From Rhodospirillaceae bacterium (lineage in GTDB: Bacteria > Pseudomonadota > Alphaproteobacteria > Dongiales > Dongiaceae): DNA of 8,864 nucleotides. Positions 1 through 6,692 of the stretch are shown here, piece by piece. Position 1 is the stretch's first letter, and every line of letters begins with the position of its first letter. Under the pieces are notes generated by a model. It searched no databases and was not told the DNA's origin. It saw nothing but the letters and a program-made list of their open reading frames with translations. A program made the position numbers and the translations under genes. Where the stretch lies: the NCBI GenBank assembly GCA_016794075.1, contig JAEUKU010000027.1, positions 1 to 8,864 on the forward strand, given 5' to 3'.

Positions 1-1039
1 CATGCTGTCCTGGCAGCTGGGCATCAAGGCCAACGCCCTCTATCGCGACGGCTCCAAGCTGTCGCAGCCGCTGGCGAGCCAGCTGATCGATGACGACGTC
101 CTCGACGAGATCATCGAGGCGCCCGCCGCCGCCCGCGCGCCCATTGTGGCGGAGCGGATCGTCGAGCGCATCATCGAGCGCCAGGTGCAGCAGGGCCGCA
201 AGCGCCTGCCCGAGCGGCGCAAGGGCTACACCCAGAAGGCCATTGTCGGCGGCCACAAGGTCTATCTGCGCACCGGCGAATACGAGGATGGCGGCCTGGG
301 CGAGGTGTTCATCGACATGCACAAGGAGGGCGCCGCCTTCCGCAGCCTGATGAACAACTTCGCCATCGCCATCTCCATCGGCCTGCAATACGGCGTCCCG
401 CTGGAGGAGTATGTCGAGGCCTATACCTTCACCCGCTTCGAGCCGAACGGCGTGGTCGAAGGCAACGACACCATCAAGATGTCGACCTCCATCCTCGACT
501 ACATCTTCCGCGAGCTCGCCATCTCCTATCTCGGCCGAAACGACCTCGCCCATGTGAAGCCGGACGATCTCGATCCGGACGCGCTCGGCGGCGGCACCGC
601 GCAGGCCGATTTGCCGGTGCAGGAGCAGGAGATCGCCAGCGTGAAGCGCATCGCCTCGACCGGCTATGTGCGGTCCAACCTGGTGGTGCTCTCCAACGTC
701 GCCCGCACCATCGGCAACACCGCACTGGCGCCCAGCCCGCACGAGGTCCACGCCCACATGCACGGACACAGCCACGATCATGGGGGCCACGACCACGGTG
801 CACATGACGGCGGCAACGGCGCGATGCACGTGCATGTCGAGCGTCACACCCAGGTCGACGCGCTGATCGCTTCGCCCAACCTGGCGCGCGAGATCGAAAG
901 CCGCCTGGAGAGGATCCGCGAGGCGAAGATGAAGGGCTACGAGGGTGACGCCTGTGGCGAATGCGGCAACTTCACCCTGGTGCGCAACGGCACCTGCATG
1001 AAGTGCACCACCTGCGGTTCGACCAGCGGCTGCTCGTAA
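1..1039 (+). CDS. nrdJ: Vitamin B12-dependent (class II) ribonucleotide reductase, C-terminal part; 5' end outside window
   Basis: Reduces ribonucleotides to deoxyribonucleotides with adenosylcobalamin as radical generator, in the cytoplasm, with or without oxygen. Only the last 345 residues are present, where the full family is usually well over 1000, so the gene begins left of base 1. The fragment opens with the end of the catalytic barrel (SWQLGIKANALYRDGSKLSQ). A TSCPD domain follows at about residues 75-185, with GEVFIDMHKEG, RSLMNNFAIAISIGLQYG and KMSTSILDYIFRELA. A histidine-rich linker covers residues 247-282, with 13 His in 36. The tail is cysteine-rich: CGEC at 318-321, CMKC at 332-335, then C338 and C344. 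This is the redox-active thiol or zinc-ribbon-like end known from NrdJ. The ORF closes with TAA just before a strong terminator, so it ends its transcription unit. Identification is firm; the histidine linker is the unusual part. Confidence 0.95.
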   Translation, partial: MLSWQLGIKANALYRDGSKLSQPLASQLIDDDVLDEIIEAPAAARAPIVAERIVERIIERQVQQGRKRLPERRKGYTQKAIVGGHKVYLRTGEYEDGGLGEVFIDMHKEGAAFRSLMNNFAIAISIGLQYGVPLEEYVEAYTFTRFEPNGVVEGNDTIKMSTSILDYIFRELAISYLGRNDLAHVKPDDLDPDALGGGTAQADLPVQEQEIASVKRIASTGYVRSNLVVLSNVARTIGNTALAPSPHEVHAHMHGHSHDHGGHDHGAHDGGNGAMHVHVERHTQVDALIASPNLAREIESRLERIREAKMKGYEGDACGECGNFTLVRNGTCMKCTTCGSTSGCS

Positions 1040-1079
1040 GGCTACCCTTGCTCTGACGAGAAGGCGCTTGTCGCCTACA

Positions 1080-1122
1080 CCGCCCGCCTCCAGCTGGCCC
1101 TGGAGGCGGGCGGAATCCTTTT
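1080..1122 (+). terminator. Rho-independent terminator of nrdJ
   Basis: A perfect 14-bp GC-rich stem pairs 1080-1093 with 1100-1113 around a 6-base loop (CTGGCC). It is followed within six bases by TTTT at 1119-1122. It begins about 40 bases after the nrdJ stop codon. On the opposite strand no T-run follows the hairpin, so it should act mainly on the plus-strand transcript, although the convergent hydrolase gene also ends close by at 1133. Confidence 0.85.
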
Positions 1123-1132
1123 GGGGCGATCC

Positions 1133-2302
1133 TCACGGCGCCGCATCCTTGAACCGCCAGATCGAGCCGTACCGCTGGATGCCCGAGCGCGCATCCGGCG
1201 CCAGCCCGCGCATGAGTTCGGCGATGTCCTTTATGACGATCTTCGAATCGCCGTAATAGGAATGCCCGATGAAGCTGGTATCAACGTTGCTTGCGTCGAT
1301 CGAGATGACGTTTGGCGTCGCGACTCCGACCCCTCCGGCCCGCGGGTAATCGTGCAGGAACGTGGAGGCCTTGATGGCGTCGTCCTCATTCGATGCATAG
1401 AGCGTCACCCGCGTCGCGGCGCTGAACGCCGGCAGGATCTCGGCCTGGAACACGTCGGCATCGATGTCGGGCGCGGCGAAGATGACCGCCCGGATCCTCG
1501 CCATCATCGACGGGTTGGTTCGCGTCAGCGCCTCGAGCGCCCTGGATGTCGCGCGCGCCCCCATGCTGTGGGCGATGATGAAGACGTTCTGGACGTCGGA
1601 TTCGACGATGGCCGTCCGCAGGAATTCCGCCAAATGGGGCGTCGACCATTCCACCGTGGCCTCGTCGACCGGGTAGGCCGTCGTGATGCCGCGCGACGGC
1701 CAGCTGAAGAACATCGGAACGCCCGAGAACTGCAGGTCGTAGGCCAGTTGCGCACAGCGCCGCGCCGCCTCGCGAAAATCGACGTTGTAGCCGTGGACGT
1801 AGATCAGGGCGGCGCTGGCATTCGATGCCTGCAGCTGTCGCCGCAGCTCGCCGACCCAGTCGGCCCGCGCCCGTTCATTCACATTCAGCAGCACGACCGA
1901 TGCCGTCGGATCGTCCCGGCGAAGGAAGCGCTCTTCCAGCTCGCCGATCTGATGAATGAACGGGATCGACACCTTGGCTTCGCCGAACCTCAGCTCTCCC
2001 AGCTTGGCGCGACGGCCGGAGTATCTGTTCGCCGCCTGGGTCACCGCGGGCATCGATGGAGACAGGTCACCGGGCTCCCGATCGGTACCATAATACGTCG
2101 TCACTTCGACATAGCCCGGCTTCGAGACCGACCCGGCAGGCAATCCCGGCTCGAAGACCTGGATCACCGCGCTGGCGGGCGGCGCGCCGGCGACGTCTTC
2201 GACTTCTCTCGCGGCGTCTTGCTGGCATCCGGCGAGCGCGCTGAGAACGAGCACGAGGGTGATGGCGAAAATCGACGGCTCCCGATGTGCCACCTTGGCC
2301 AT
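1133..2302 (-). CDS. Alpha/beta hydrolase lipoprotein, DUF900 / COG4782-like esterase
   Basis: Predicted serine hydrolase with a lipoprotein signal, so probably anchored in the envelope. From the chosen start, residues 1-26 have a short n-region, a hydrophobic stretch (ITLVLVLSALAG) and a lipobox ending LAGC with Cys26 as lipidation site. The mature part shows TTYYGTDR, a typical opening of this family, then ALIYVHGYNVDF (oxyanion region), a FFSWPSRG strand, the nucleophile elbow AHSMGA (Ser246) and a late GHSYYGD with His347 as the likely catalytic His. The acid is probably Asp in APDID or NEDD. I chose the ATG at 2302 over one five codons upstream at 2317, because GAGGG lies 8 bases before the former and nothing comparable precedes the latter. 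The physiological substrate is unknown. It has its own promoter and stands convergent to nrdJ. Confidence 0.88.
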   Translation of the reverse strand: MAKVAHREPSIFAITLVLVLSALAGCQQDAAREVEDVAGAPPASAVIQVFEPGLPAGSVSKPGYVEVTTYYGTDREPGDLSPSMPAVTQAANRYSGRRAKLGELRFGEAKVSIPFIHQIGELEERFLRRDDPTASVVLLNVNERARADWVGELRRQLQASNASAALIYVHGYNVDFREAARRCAQLAYDLQFSGVPMFFSWPSRGITTAYPVDEATVEWSTPHLAEFLRTAIVESDVQNVFIIAHSMGARATSRALEALTRTNPSMMARIRAVIFAAPDIDADVFQAEILPAFSAATRVTLYASNEDDAIKASTFLHDYPRAGGVGVATPNVISIDASNVDTSFIGHSYYGDSKIVIKDIAELMRGLAPDARSGIQRYGSIWRFKDAAP

Positions 2303-2340
2303 GGCTGCAGCCCTCATAAATCTGAGCAGGAGAGAATGCT

Positions 2341-2369
2341 ACTATAGAGCGTATTCCCCTCCATCTCAA
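2341..2369 (-). promoter_or_regulatory. Sigma-70-type promoter of the hydrolase lipoprotein gene
   Basis: Read on the minus strand, a -35 box TTGAGA (2369-2364) and a -10 box TATAGT (2346-2341) are separated by exactly 17 bases. Both match the housekeeping consensus at five of six positions and stand out in this GC-rich setting. The start of transcription would fall near 2334, giving a leader of about 30 bases that includes the GAGGG ribosome-binding site and favours the ATG at 2302. Confidence 0.75.
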
Positions 2370-2444
2370 TACCGGCGACTGCCACAGGGAATATTCATCA
2401 TCGGCGAGGAGGCGCATGCCGCAAGCCGCGGCGGAGCGCCCGGT

Positions 2445-2957
2445 CTAGAGGATACGCGCCCGCTCAATCGCGATCGCGCGTTTCAGGTACTCCTCCGGCT
2501 CCGCCTGCGCAAAGATACGCTCCACGACCTCGAAACCCTCGACCACCCGCCCGAACGCCGCGAAACCCTGCCCGTCCGGATGGCGCGCGCCGCCGAAATC
2601 GAGGCCGGGCTCGTCGCGCAGACAGATGAAAAACGAGTGGTAGACCGCCCCCGGCGCGAAGCGCGCCAGCGAGACTGTGCCCTTCAGATGCTTGAGGCCG
2701 GTCATCGCGGTGGTTTCGTGCGGAATGACCGCCGGCAGGTCGGTCGATGGATGCTTCAGCCCGCCCTGGATCACCTCAATCCGCCGCCCCTCCTCGGCCT
2801 CCTGGTTGGCCAGGGTCACGATGCGGAAGAAGCTCGCCCCATCGAACAACCCGCTCCGCACATCGGCCAGGAAATAGTCGGCGCTGGCCGGCGCGCGGTC
2901 CTCGAAGACCTCGACTGTGATGTCCCCCAGCGCGGTTTGGAGTCTGACCCCGGTCAT
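2445..2957 (-). CDS. Cyclophilin-type peptidyl-prolyl cis-trans isomerase, single domain
   Basis: Catalyses cis-trans isomerisation of peptide bonds before proline, assisting protein folding. The 170-residue protein has no signal peptide, so it should be cytoplasmic. It starts with the cyclophilin first strand (LQTALGDITVEVFEDRAP), then DGASFFRIV with catalytic Arg45, VIQGGL with Gln64, KGTVSLAR, and HSFFICLRDEPGLDF (the usual SQFFI strand). It ends with FAAFGRVVEGFEVVERI. The classical tryptophan that gives cyclosporin sensitivity is not seen at GQGFAAFG, as in many bacterial cyclophilins. The ATG at 2957 is preceded by AGGGGG five bases upstream, and the family's N-terminus begins there, so longer upstream reading is not needed. 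It is divergent from the hydroxylase-SDR pair and lies upstream of, but apparently separate from, the hydrolase gene. Confidence 0.92.
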   Translation of the reverse strand: MTGVRLQTALGDITVEVFEDRAPASADYFLADVRSGLFDGASFFRIVTLANQEAEEGRRIEVIQGGLKHPSTDLPAVIPHETTAMTGLKHLKGTVSLARFAPGAVYHSFFICLRDEPGLDFGGARHPDGQGFAAFGRVVEGFEVVERIFAQAEPEEYLKRAIAIERARIL

Positions 2958-3103
2958 CGTATCCCCCTGCCTCTGCCCTAGAGACGCGACTTTGCGCCGA
3001 CAAATCAAGGCGCAAGCCGTCGCCGCCGATTGCGACATGATCGATCTTGCGCCGGCTTGCCCGCGCCCCGTATGAATTGGCACCCAGGAGGCACGAGGCG
3101 CGG
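2958..3103. promoter_or_regulatory. Divergent intergenic region with three TTGCGCC elements
   Basis: This 146-base region separates the cyclophilin and hydroxylase starts and should hold both promoters. TTGCGCC occurs at 2992-2998 and 3047-3053, and its reverse complement GGCGCAA at 3009-3015. The first and the inverted copy form a 7-bp inverted repeat with a 10-base spacer. A weak plus-strand promoter candidate is TTGCGC (3047-3052)-N18-TATGAA (3071-3076). No convincing minus-strand -10 box was found. A regulator-binding role is inference. Confidence 0.4.
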
Positions 3104-3928
3104 ATGGCGGGAACACAGGCATTGCGGGGGGCGGAGGGCAAGTCGGGCTGGAAGGCCTGGCGGCGCGCGCGGGTCAAGATGCTGGGCCTCGGCACCCTGA
3201 AACTGCTGGCAAAGCTCTATGCCCGGCAAGGCAAGGTGCCCGACCTCGCCATCATCCCCAACGAGCATTTCCCCTTCGTCGCCGAGCTCGAGGCGAACTG
3301 GCAGGCGATCCGCGCCGAGCTCGAGCCGATCCTGCGCGACCGCGAGACGATCCCGCACTTGGACAAGATCTCACCCGACCAGGCGCGCATCTCGCATTCG
3401 CAGAAGTGGCGCGCCTATTTCCTGTTCGGCATGGGCGAGGAGCTCGCCGGCAACACCCAGCGCTGCCCGCGCACCGCGGAGCTGTTGCGCAAAGTGCCGG
3501 GGCTGCGCTCGGCCTGGTTCTCGATCCTGGGGCCCCGCTACAAGCTGAAGCGCCACCGCGGCATCACCAAGGGCGTGCTGCGCGCCCATCTCGGCCTGAT
3601 CGTGCCGCGGGACTGGCCGAACTGCCGCATGAACGTCGACGGCGAAGTGGTGCGCTGGCGCGAGGGCAAGTGCTTCGTCTTCGACGATGCGCGCCTGCAC
3701 CACGTGGTGAACGGCACCGACGAGGAGCGCGTCATCCTGCTGTTCGATTTCGACCGGCCGATGCGCTGGCCCGCCAGCATGCTGAACCGCTGGGCCATGG
3801 CGCTGCTGAAGCGCACCGCCTTCTATCGCGACGCGCGCAAGAACCTGAAGCGGCATGCGCGCGCGCGCGGGGCCGATCCCGCGCGCGACGCGGCCATCGC
3901 CGACGCCATGCAGCGCGTCGGCGACTAG
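3104..3928 (+). CDS. Aspartyl/asparaginyl beta-hydroxylase family 2-oxoglutarate/Fe(II) dioxygenase
   Basis: Predicted non-heme iron, 2-oxoglutarate-dependent hydroxylase of the AspH/LpxO family; 274 residues from the chosen start. The catalytic core matches the family. RHRG carries the first iron-ligand His (His151), and RAHLGLIVP follows (Arg160, His162). WREGKCFVFDDARLHHVVN carries the second iron-ligand His (probably His199), and Arg209 in EERVILLFD is the expected 2-oxoglutarate-binding Arg. Like AspH, it lacks the usual carboxylate ligand between the two histidines. The N-terminus is basic with a short amphipathic stretch (MLGLGTLKLLAKLY) but no clear membrane helix. The ATG at 3104 has GAGG five bases upstream and AGGAGG a little further, so it is preferred to the TTG at 3047. 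The next gene starts directly after its TAG. The family includes protein and lipid A acyl-chain hydroxylases; the substrate here cannot be told. Confidence 0.88.
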   Translation: MAGTQALRGAEGKSGWKAWRRARVKMLGLGTLKLLAKLYARQGKVPDLAIIPNEHFPFVAELEANWQAIRAELEPILRDRETIPHLDKISPDQARISHSQKWRAYFLFGMGEELAGNTQRCPRTAELLRKVPGLRSAWFSILGPRYKLKRHRGITKGVLRAHLGLIVPRDWPNCRMNVDGEVVRWREGKCFVFDDARLHHVVNGTDEERVILLFDFDRPMRWPASMLNRWAMALLKRTAFYRDARKNLKRHARARGADPARDAAIADAMQRVGD

Positions 3929-4693
3929 ATGGCGGTACCCGCCCGCATCATCACCCTGATCACCGGCGCTTCCTCCGGTATCGGCGCCGCGCTCGCCCGC
4001 CGTCTTGCCGCGCGCGGCGAACACGTCGTGCTGGTGGCGCGCCGCCGCGCTCTTCTGGAACAGCTCGTAGCGGAGATCGCCGCGACGGCCGGCAGCGCCG
4101 AGGCCCTGCCCTGCGACGTCACCGACCGCGAGGCGGCGCGCGCCTGCGTCGCCGACGTATTGCGGCGGCATGGCCGCGTCGATCGCCTGATCCTCAATGC
4201 CGGCGGCGGCGGCCGCACGCCTCCCGAGCATCTGACCGCCGCCGAGATGCGCGCCGCCTTCGATCTCAACGTCATGGGCGTCGCGCATTTCGTCGAAGCG
4301 GCGCTGCCTGCCCTGCTGCAGCAGGGCAGCGGCCAGATCGTCGCCATCGGCAGCATCGCCGGCTTCCGCGGCCTGCCGCATGCGGCCTCCTATGGCGCGG
4401 CCAAGGCGGCGCTGATGAACTACGCGGAGAGCCTGCGCGTCGACCTGGCGCCGCGCGGGATTTCCGTCACCCTCGCCGCCCCCGGCTTCATTGTCAGCCG
4501 CGACACGCGCAAGAAGCGCAGCAAGCCGATGGCCATGGCGCTCGATCCAGCCGCCGATCGCCTGGCGGCGGCGATTGTGGCAAGGCAATCCTATGTCAGC
4601 TTCCCGACGCTTCTCGCCTGGATCGCGCGCCTCCTGCGCCTGCTGCCGGCCGCTTTCTACGATCCGCTCATCCGCGCACTCGACCGCCGATAG
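3929..4693 (+). CDS. Short-chain dehydrogenase/reductase (classical SDR)
   Basis: NAD(P)-dependent oxidoreductase of the classical SDR type, 254 residues. It has the Rossmann cofactor motif TGASSGIG at 12-19, Asp63 in CDVT, NAG at 90-92, Asn114, and the catalytic Ser142, Tyr155 and Lys159 (YGAAK). Arginines after the second strand (ARRR, 37-40) suggest NADP(H) preference. A hydrophobic C-terminal segment (about 224-245, FPTLLAWIARLLRLLPAAFY) could associate with membrane or a lipophilic substrate. The ATG follows the TAG of the hydroxylase gene with no base between, and no good Shine-Dalgarno is visible. Translation is therefore probably coupled to the upstream gene, and the two proteins likely act in one pathway. 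The substrate is unknown; a lipid-related or hydroxy-product oxidation is a guess from context. Confidence 0.92.
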   Translation: MAVPARIITLITGASSGIGAALARRLAARGEHVVLVARRRALLEQLVAEIAATAGSAEALPCDVTDREAARACVADVLRRHGRVDRLILNAGGGGRTPPEHLTAAEMRAAFDLNVMGVAHFVEAALPALLQQGSGQIVAIGSIAGFRGLPHAASYGAAKAALMNYAESLRVDLAPRGISVTLAAPGFIVSRDTRKKRSKPMAMALDPAADRLAAAIVARQSYVSFPTLLAWIARLLRLLPAAFYDPLIRALDRR

Positions 4694-4708
4694 GCGTCAA
4701 GTCCGGCC

Positions 4709-4736
4709 GCGCCACGCCAGCTGCGGGGCGTGGCGC
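4709..4736 (+). terminator. Strong hairpin after the SDR gene, no U-tract
   Basis: A perfect 10-bp stem, GCGCCACGCC (4709-4718) with its complement (4727-4736), encloses an 8-base loop 15 bases after the SDR stop codon. No T-run follows, so it is either a weak or Rho-assisted terminator or an RNA-stabilising 3' hairpin rather than a classical intrinsic terminator. It separates the hydroxylase-SDR pair from the kinase gene. Confidence 0.45.
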
Positions 4737-4753
4737 CCACCGCGCGATTACTG

Positions 4754-4782
4754 TTGCCGAGGGGAGTCCCGTGGTCCAAGAT
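4754..4782 (+). promoter_or_regulatory. Possible promoter of the histidine kinase gene
   Basis: TTGCCG (4754-4759) and CAAGAT (4777-4782) are spaced by 17 bases. The -35 box matches four and the -10 box three of six consensus positions. It would start transcription near 4789, upstream of both plausible kinase start codons and downstream of the hairpin at 4709-4736. The match is weak and could be chance. Confidence 0.25.
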
Positions 4783-4813
4783 TCGCTCAGCCTGCGCGTG
4801 GACTCGGTGGGGG

Positions 4814-6385
4814 ATGATAGGTCGGCTGGAAGCAAGCCAGATGGAATCGCTCGGCGCGGCCCTCGACCTCGCGCGAGTCGGCCTGGCGGTCTGGGACGAT
4901 CGGGACCGGCTGCTCGCCTTCAACGAGGCCTATCGGACGCTGGTCTATCCCGGCCTCGAACACGAGGTCTACGTCGGCCGCCATTTCGACGAGCTGGCCA
5001 GGATCTATTACTCGGTGCCCGGCAACCGCTTCGACGGCTTCAGCGCCGCAGACATGCTGGCGGAACGCTTGGAGCGCCGCCGCACCGCCGGGCGGATGGC
5101 GATCCATCATTCGCGCGACCGCAGCTTCCGCGTCGCGGAGACGCCGGTCGCCGGCGGCGGCGTGATCGGCGTCTATATCGACGTCACCGAGGAGCATCGC
5201 AGCGAACTGGTCGCGCGCGAGGGCGAGGAGCGCCTGCGCCTGCTGTTCGACAACATGCGCAACATCGCCTATTGCCACGGCCAGCAGGGCGACAGCCGCA
5301 CCAGCTACGACCAGGGCGGCGTGCGCATCTACGGCCGCGACGCGCCGGCAATGTTCGGCACCATCTCGCCCGAAGGCATCGCCGACGTCGAGCTCTGGCA
5401 CAGTGTGATCCATCCCGACGACCGGCAGCGCTACCTGGAGATGGAACGCAACCGGCGCGATGCCGGCGTGGTCTATGACATCGAGTTCCGCTTCATCCAT
5501 CCGGTGACCGGCGAAACGCGCTGGGCGCGTGAGGTCGCCTGGGCGGTCGAGGACCCGCAGCGCGGCGCGCGCTCCTTCGACAGCTACATCATCGACGTCA
5601 CCGAGTCGAAACAGCGCGAGGACGAGCTGGCCGGCACCCAGGCCAAGCTGATGGCGGCACTCACCCGGGTCCATCAGGCAAACCGCGCCAAATCGGCCTT
5701 CCTCGCCAACATGAGCCATGAATTGCGCACGCCGCTCAACGCCATTATCGGCTTCGCCCAGATGATCGCCGGCGAACAGGTCGGCCCCGGCGTCTCGCCC
5801 GCCTATCGCGACTATGCCAACTCGATCCTCACCGGCGGGCAGCACCTGCTAGGCCTGATCAACGAGATCCTGGATCTGTCCAAGATCGAGGCCGGCAAGA
5901 TGGAGCTCACCGAAACCGCGTTCTTGCTGCGCGAGGTGGTCGAGGAAGCGACCGACTTGATGCGCGGCCAGCTCGCCGCCAAGGGGCAGGCGCTCGACGT
6001 GCGGATCGCCGATAGCGGCCTGACGCTGCGGGCCGACCGCCAGAAGCTGCTGCAGATCCTGGTGAACGTGCTCGGCAACGCGCACAAGTTCATTCCCGCC
6101 GGCGGCCACATCGCCCTGCGCGCGACGCGAGGGCCCGCGGGCGACCTGGCGCTGGAGATCGAGGATGACGGCCCGGGCATGACGCCGGAGGAGATCGAGA
6201 CCGCCTGGGCCCCATTCGGACGGGTGAGCGATTCGCAGACCACCGTCGAGGGCACCGGCCTCGGCCTGCCGCTCTCCCGCTCCTTCGCCGAGCTGCATGG
6301 CGGCGCGCTGGAGATCGAGAGCGTGAAGGGCAAGGGCACCATCCTGCGCCTCACCCTGCCGGCGGCGCGTGTCGTCAAGGCTTGA
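4814..6385 (+). CDS. Soluble PAS-PAS hybrid-free sensor histidine kinase
   Basis: Sensor kinase that should autophosphorylate on histidine and pass the phosphate to a response regulator; 523 residues from the chosen start and no transmembrane segment, so it senses a cytoplasmic cue. A first PAS domain lies at about 14-127 (GLAVWDDRDRLLAFNEAYR) and a second, PAS_3-like, at about 142-264 (WHSVIHPDDRQRY to YIIDVTE). HisKA follows with FLANMSHELRTPLNAIIGF (phospho-His302). The ATPase has the N box (Asn418, Asn422), the G1 box DDGPGM (451-456) and the G2 box GTGLGL (480-485). No receiver domain is fused and no response regulator is adjacent. The start is uncertain. ATG 4814 has GGTGG close upstream; ATG 4841 has GGAAG eight bases upstream and begins just before the PAS domain. 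A GTG at 4730 lies inside a hairpin and adds non-PAS sequence. Confidence 0.93.
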   Translation: MIGRLEASQMESLGAALDLARVGLAVWDDRDRLLAFNEAYRTLVYPGLEHEVYVGRHFDELARIYYSVPGNRFDGFSAADMLAERLERRRTAGRMAIHHSRDRSFRVAETPVAGGGVIGVYIDVTEEHRSELVAREGEERLRLLFDNMRNIAYCHGQQGDSRTSYDQGGVRIYGRDAPAMFGTISPEGIADVELWHSVIHPDDRQRYLEMERNRRDAGVVYDIEFRFIHPVTGETRWAREVAWAVEDPQRGARSFDSYIIDVTESKQREDELAGTQAKLMAALTRVHQANRAKSAFLANMSHELRTPLNAIIGFAQMIAGEQVGPGVSPAYRDYANSILTGGQHLLGLINEILDLSKIEAGKMELTETAFLLREVVEEATDLMRGQLAAKGQALDVRIADSGLTLRADRQKLLQILVNVLGNAHKFIPAGGHIALRATRGPAGDLALEIEDDGPGMTPEEIETAWAPFGRVSDSQTTVEGTGLGLPLSRSFAELHGGALEIESVKGKGTILRLTLPAARVVKA

Positions 6386-6442
6386 CCGCGGCCGGCCGCT
6401 CGGTCAGGGTCGCCGTCCAACCGCAAGCGGAGCGACCCGCCG

Positions 6443-6688
6443 ATGAAGCCAGTCAGCGTCAAGATCGCGGAGATCTACATCCCGCAGGCGCTGCGCAAGC
6501 CCATCGACGCGGCCAAGGTTCAGGCGCTGGCGGAGAGCATCGCCGAGAAGGGCATGGAATCGCCGATCCTGGTCCGCGCCGACAAGGCCCGCTTCGTCCT
6601 GGTGAGCGGCCTGCACCGGCTGGAGGCCTGCAAGGCGCTGGGCGAGACGACCATCCTAGTCAACATCGTCCAGGCGCGGAAGTTCTAG
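6443..6688 (+). CDS. Small stand-alone ParB N-terminal / sulfiredoxin-like domain protein
   Basis: An 81-residue protein covering only the ParB-N/sulfiredoxin-like fold. The order is as in the family: a first strand with KIAEIYIP, a helix (AKVQALAESIAEKG) followed by ESPILVR, a strand and the SGLHRLEACKALG motif (55-67), then a final strand TILVNIVQ. In sulfiredoxin the equivalent motif carries a catalytic Cys (GCHR); here the position is Leu56, so peroxiredoxin repair is unlikely. In ParB this motif takes part in nucleotide binding. No helix-turn-helix or dimerisation domain follows, so it is not a chromosome-partition ParB. GGAG sits ten bases upstream of the ATG. It begins 57 bases after the kinase gene, with a GCGGCCGGCCGC palindrome between, and could be co-transcribed with it. 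Its role is unknown. Confidence 0.8.
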   Translation: MKPVSVKIAEIYIPQALRKPIDAAKVQALAESIAEKGMESPILVRADKARFVLVSGLHRLEACKALGETTILVNIVQARKF

Positions 6689-6692
6689 CCCT

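Noticed and set aside
1121..2347. 408-codon open frame on the plus strand, fully antisense to the hydrolase lipoprotein gene
   Set aside because: It has no recognisable domain and an arginine-rich composition typical of the reverse frame of GC-rich genes. The opposite strand has a promoter, lipobox, catalytic motifs and ribosome-binding site.
2958..3122. N-terminal extension of the cyclophilin to an upstream start at 3122
   Set aside because: The cyclophilin fold begins right after the ATG at 2957, which has a good AGGGGG site. The extension would overlap the start of the divergent hydroxylase gene.
3371..4588. 405-codon open frame on the minus strand across the hydroxylase and SDR genes
   Set aside because: Low-complexity Ala/Arg/Gly/His-rich translation with no family motif, spanning two well-supported plus-strand genes.
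3406..5478. 690-codon plus-strand open frame overlapping hydroxylase, SDR and kinase
   Set aside because: An out-of-frame shadow extremely rich in Arg/Ala/Pro. It runs across three real genes and their intergenic hairpin.
4787..5845. 352-codon minus-strand open frame antisense to the kinase
   Set aside because: No domain or start signal. The kinase on the other strand shows all expected motifs.
6388..6399. Palindrome GCGGCCGGCCGC between the kinase and the ParB-like gene
   Set aside because: At this GC content such GC-only palindromes are expected by chance. There is no T-run or partner site to suggest a function.
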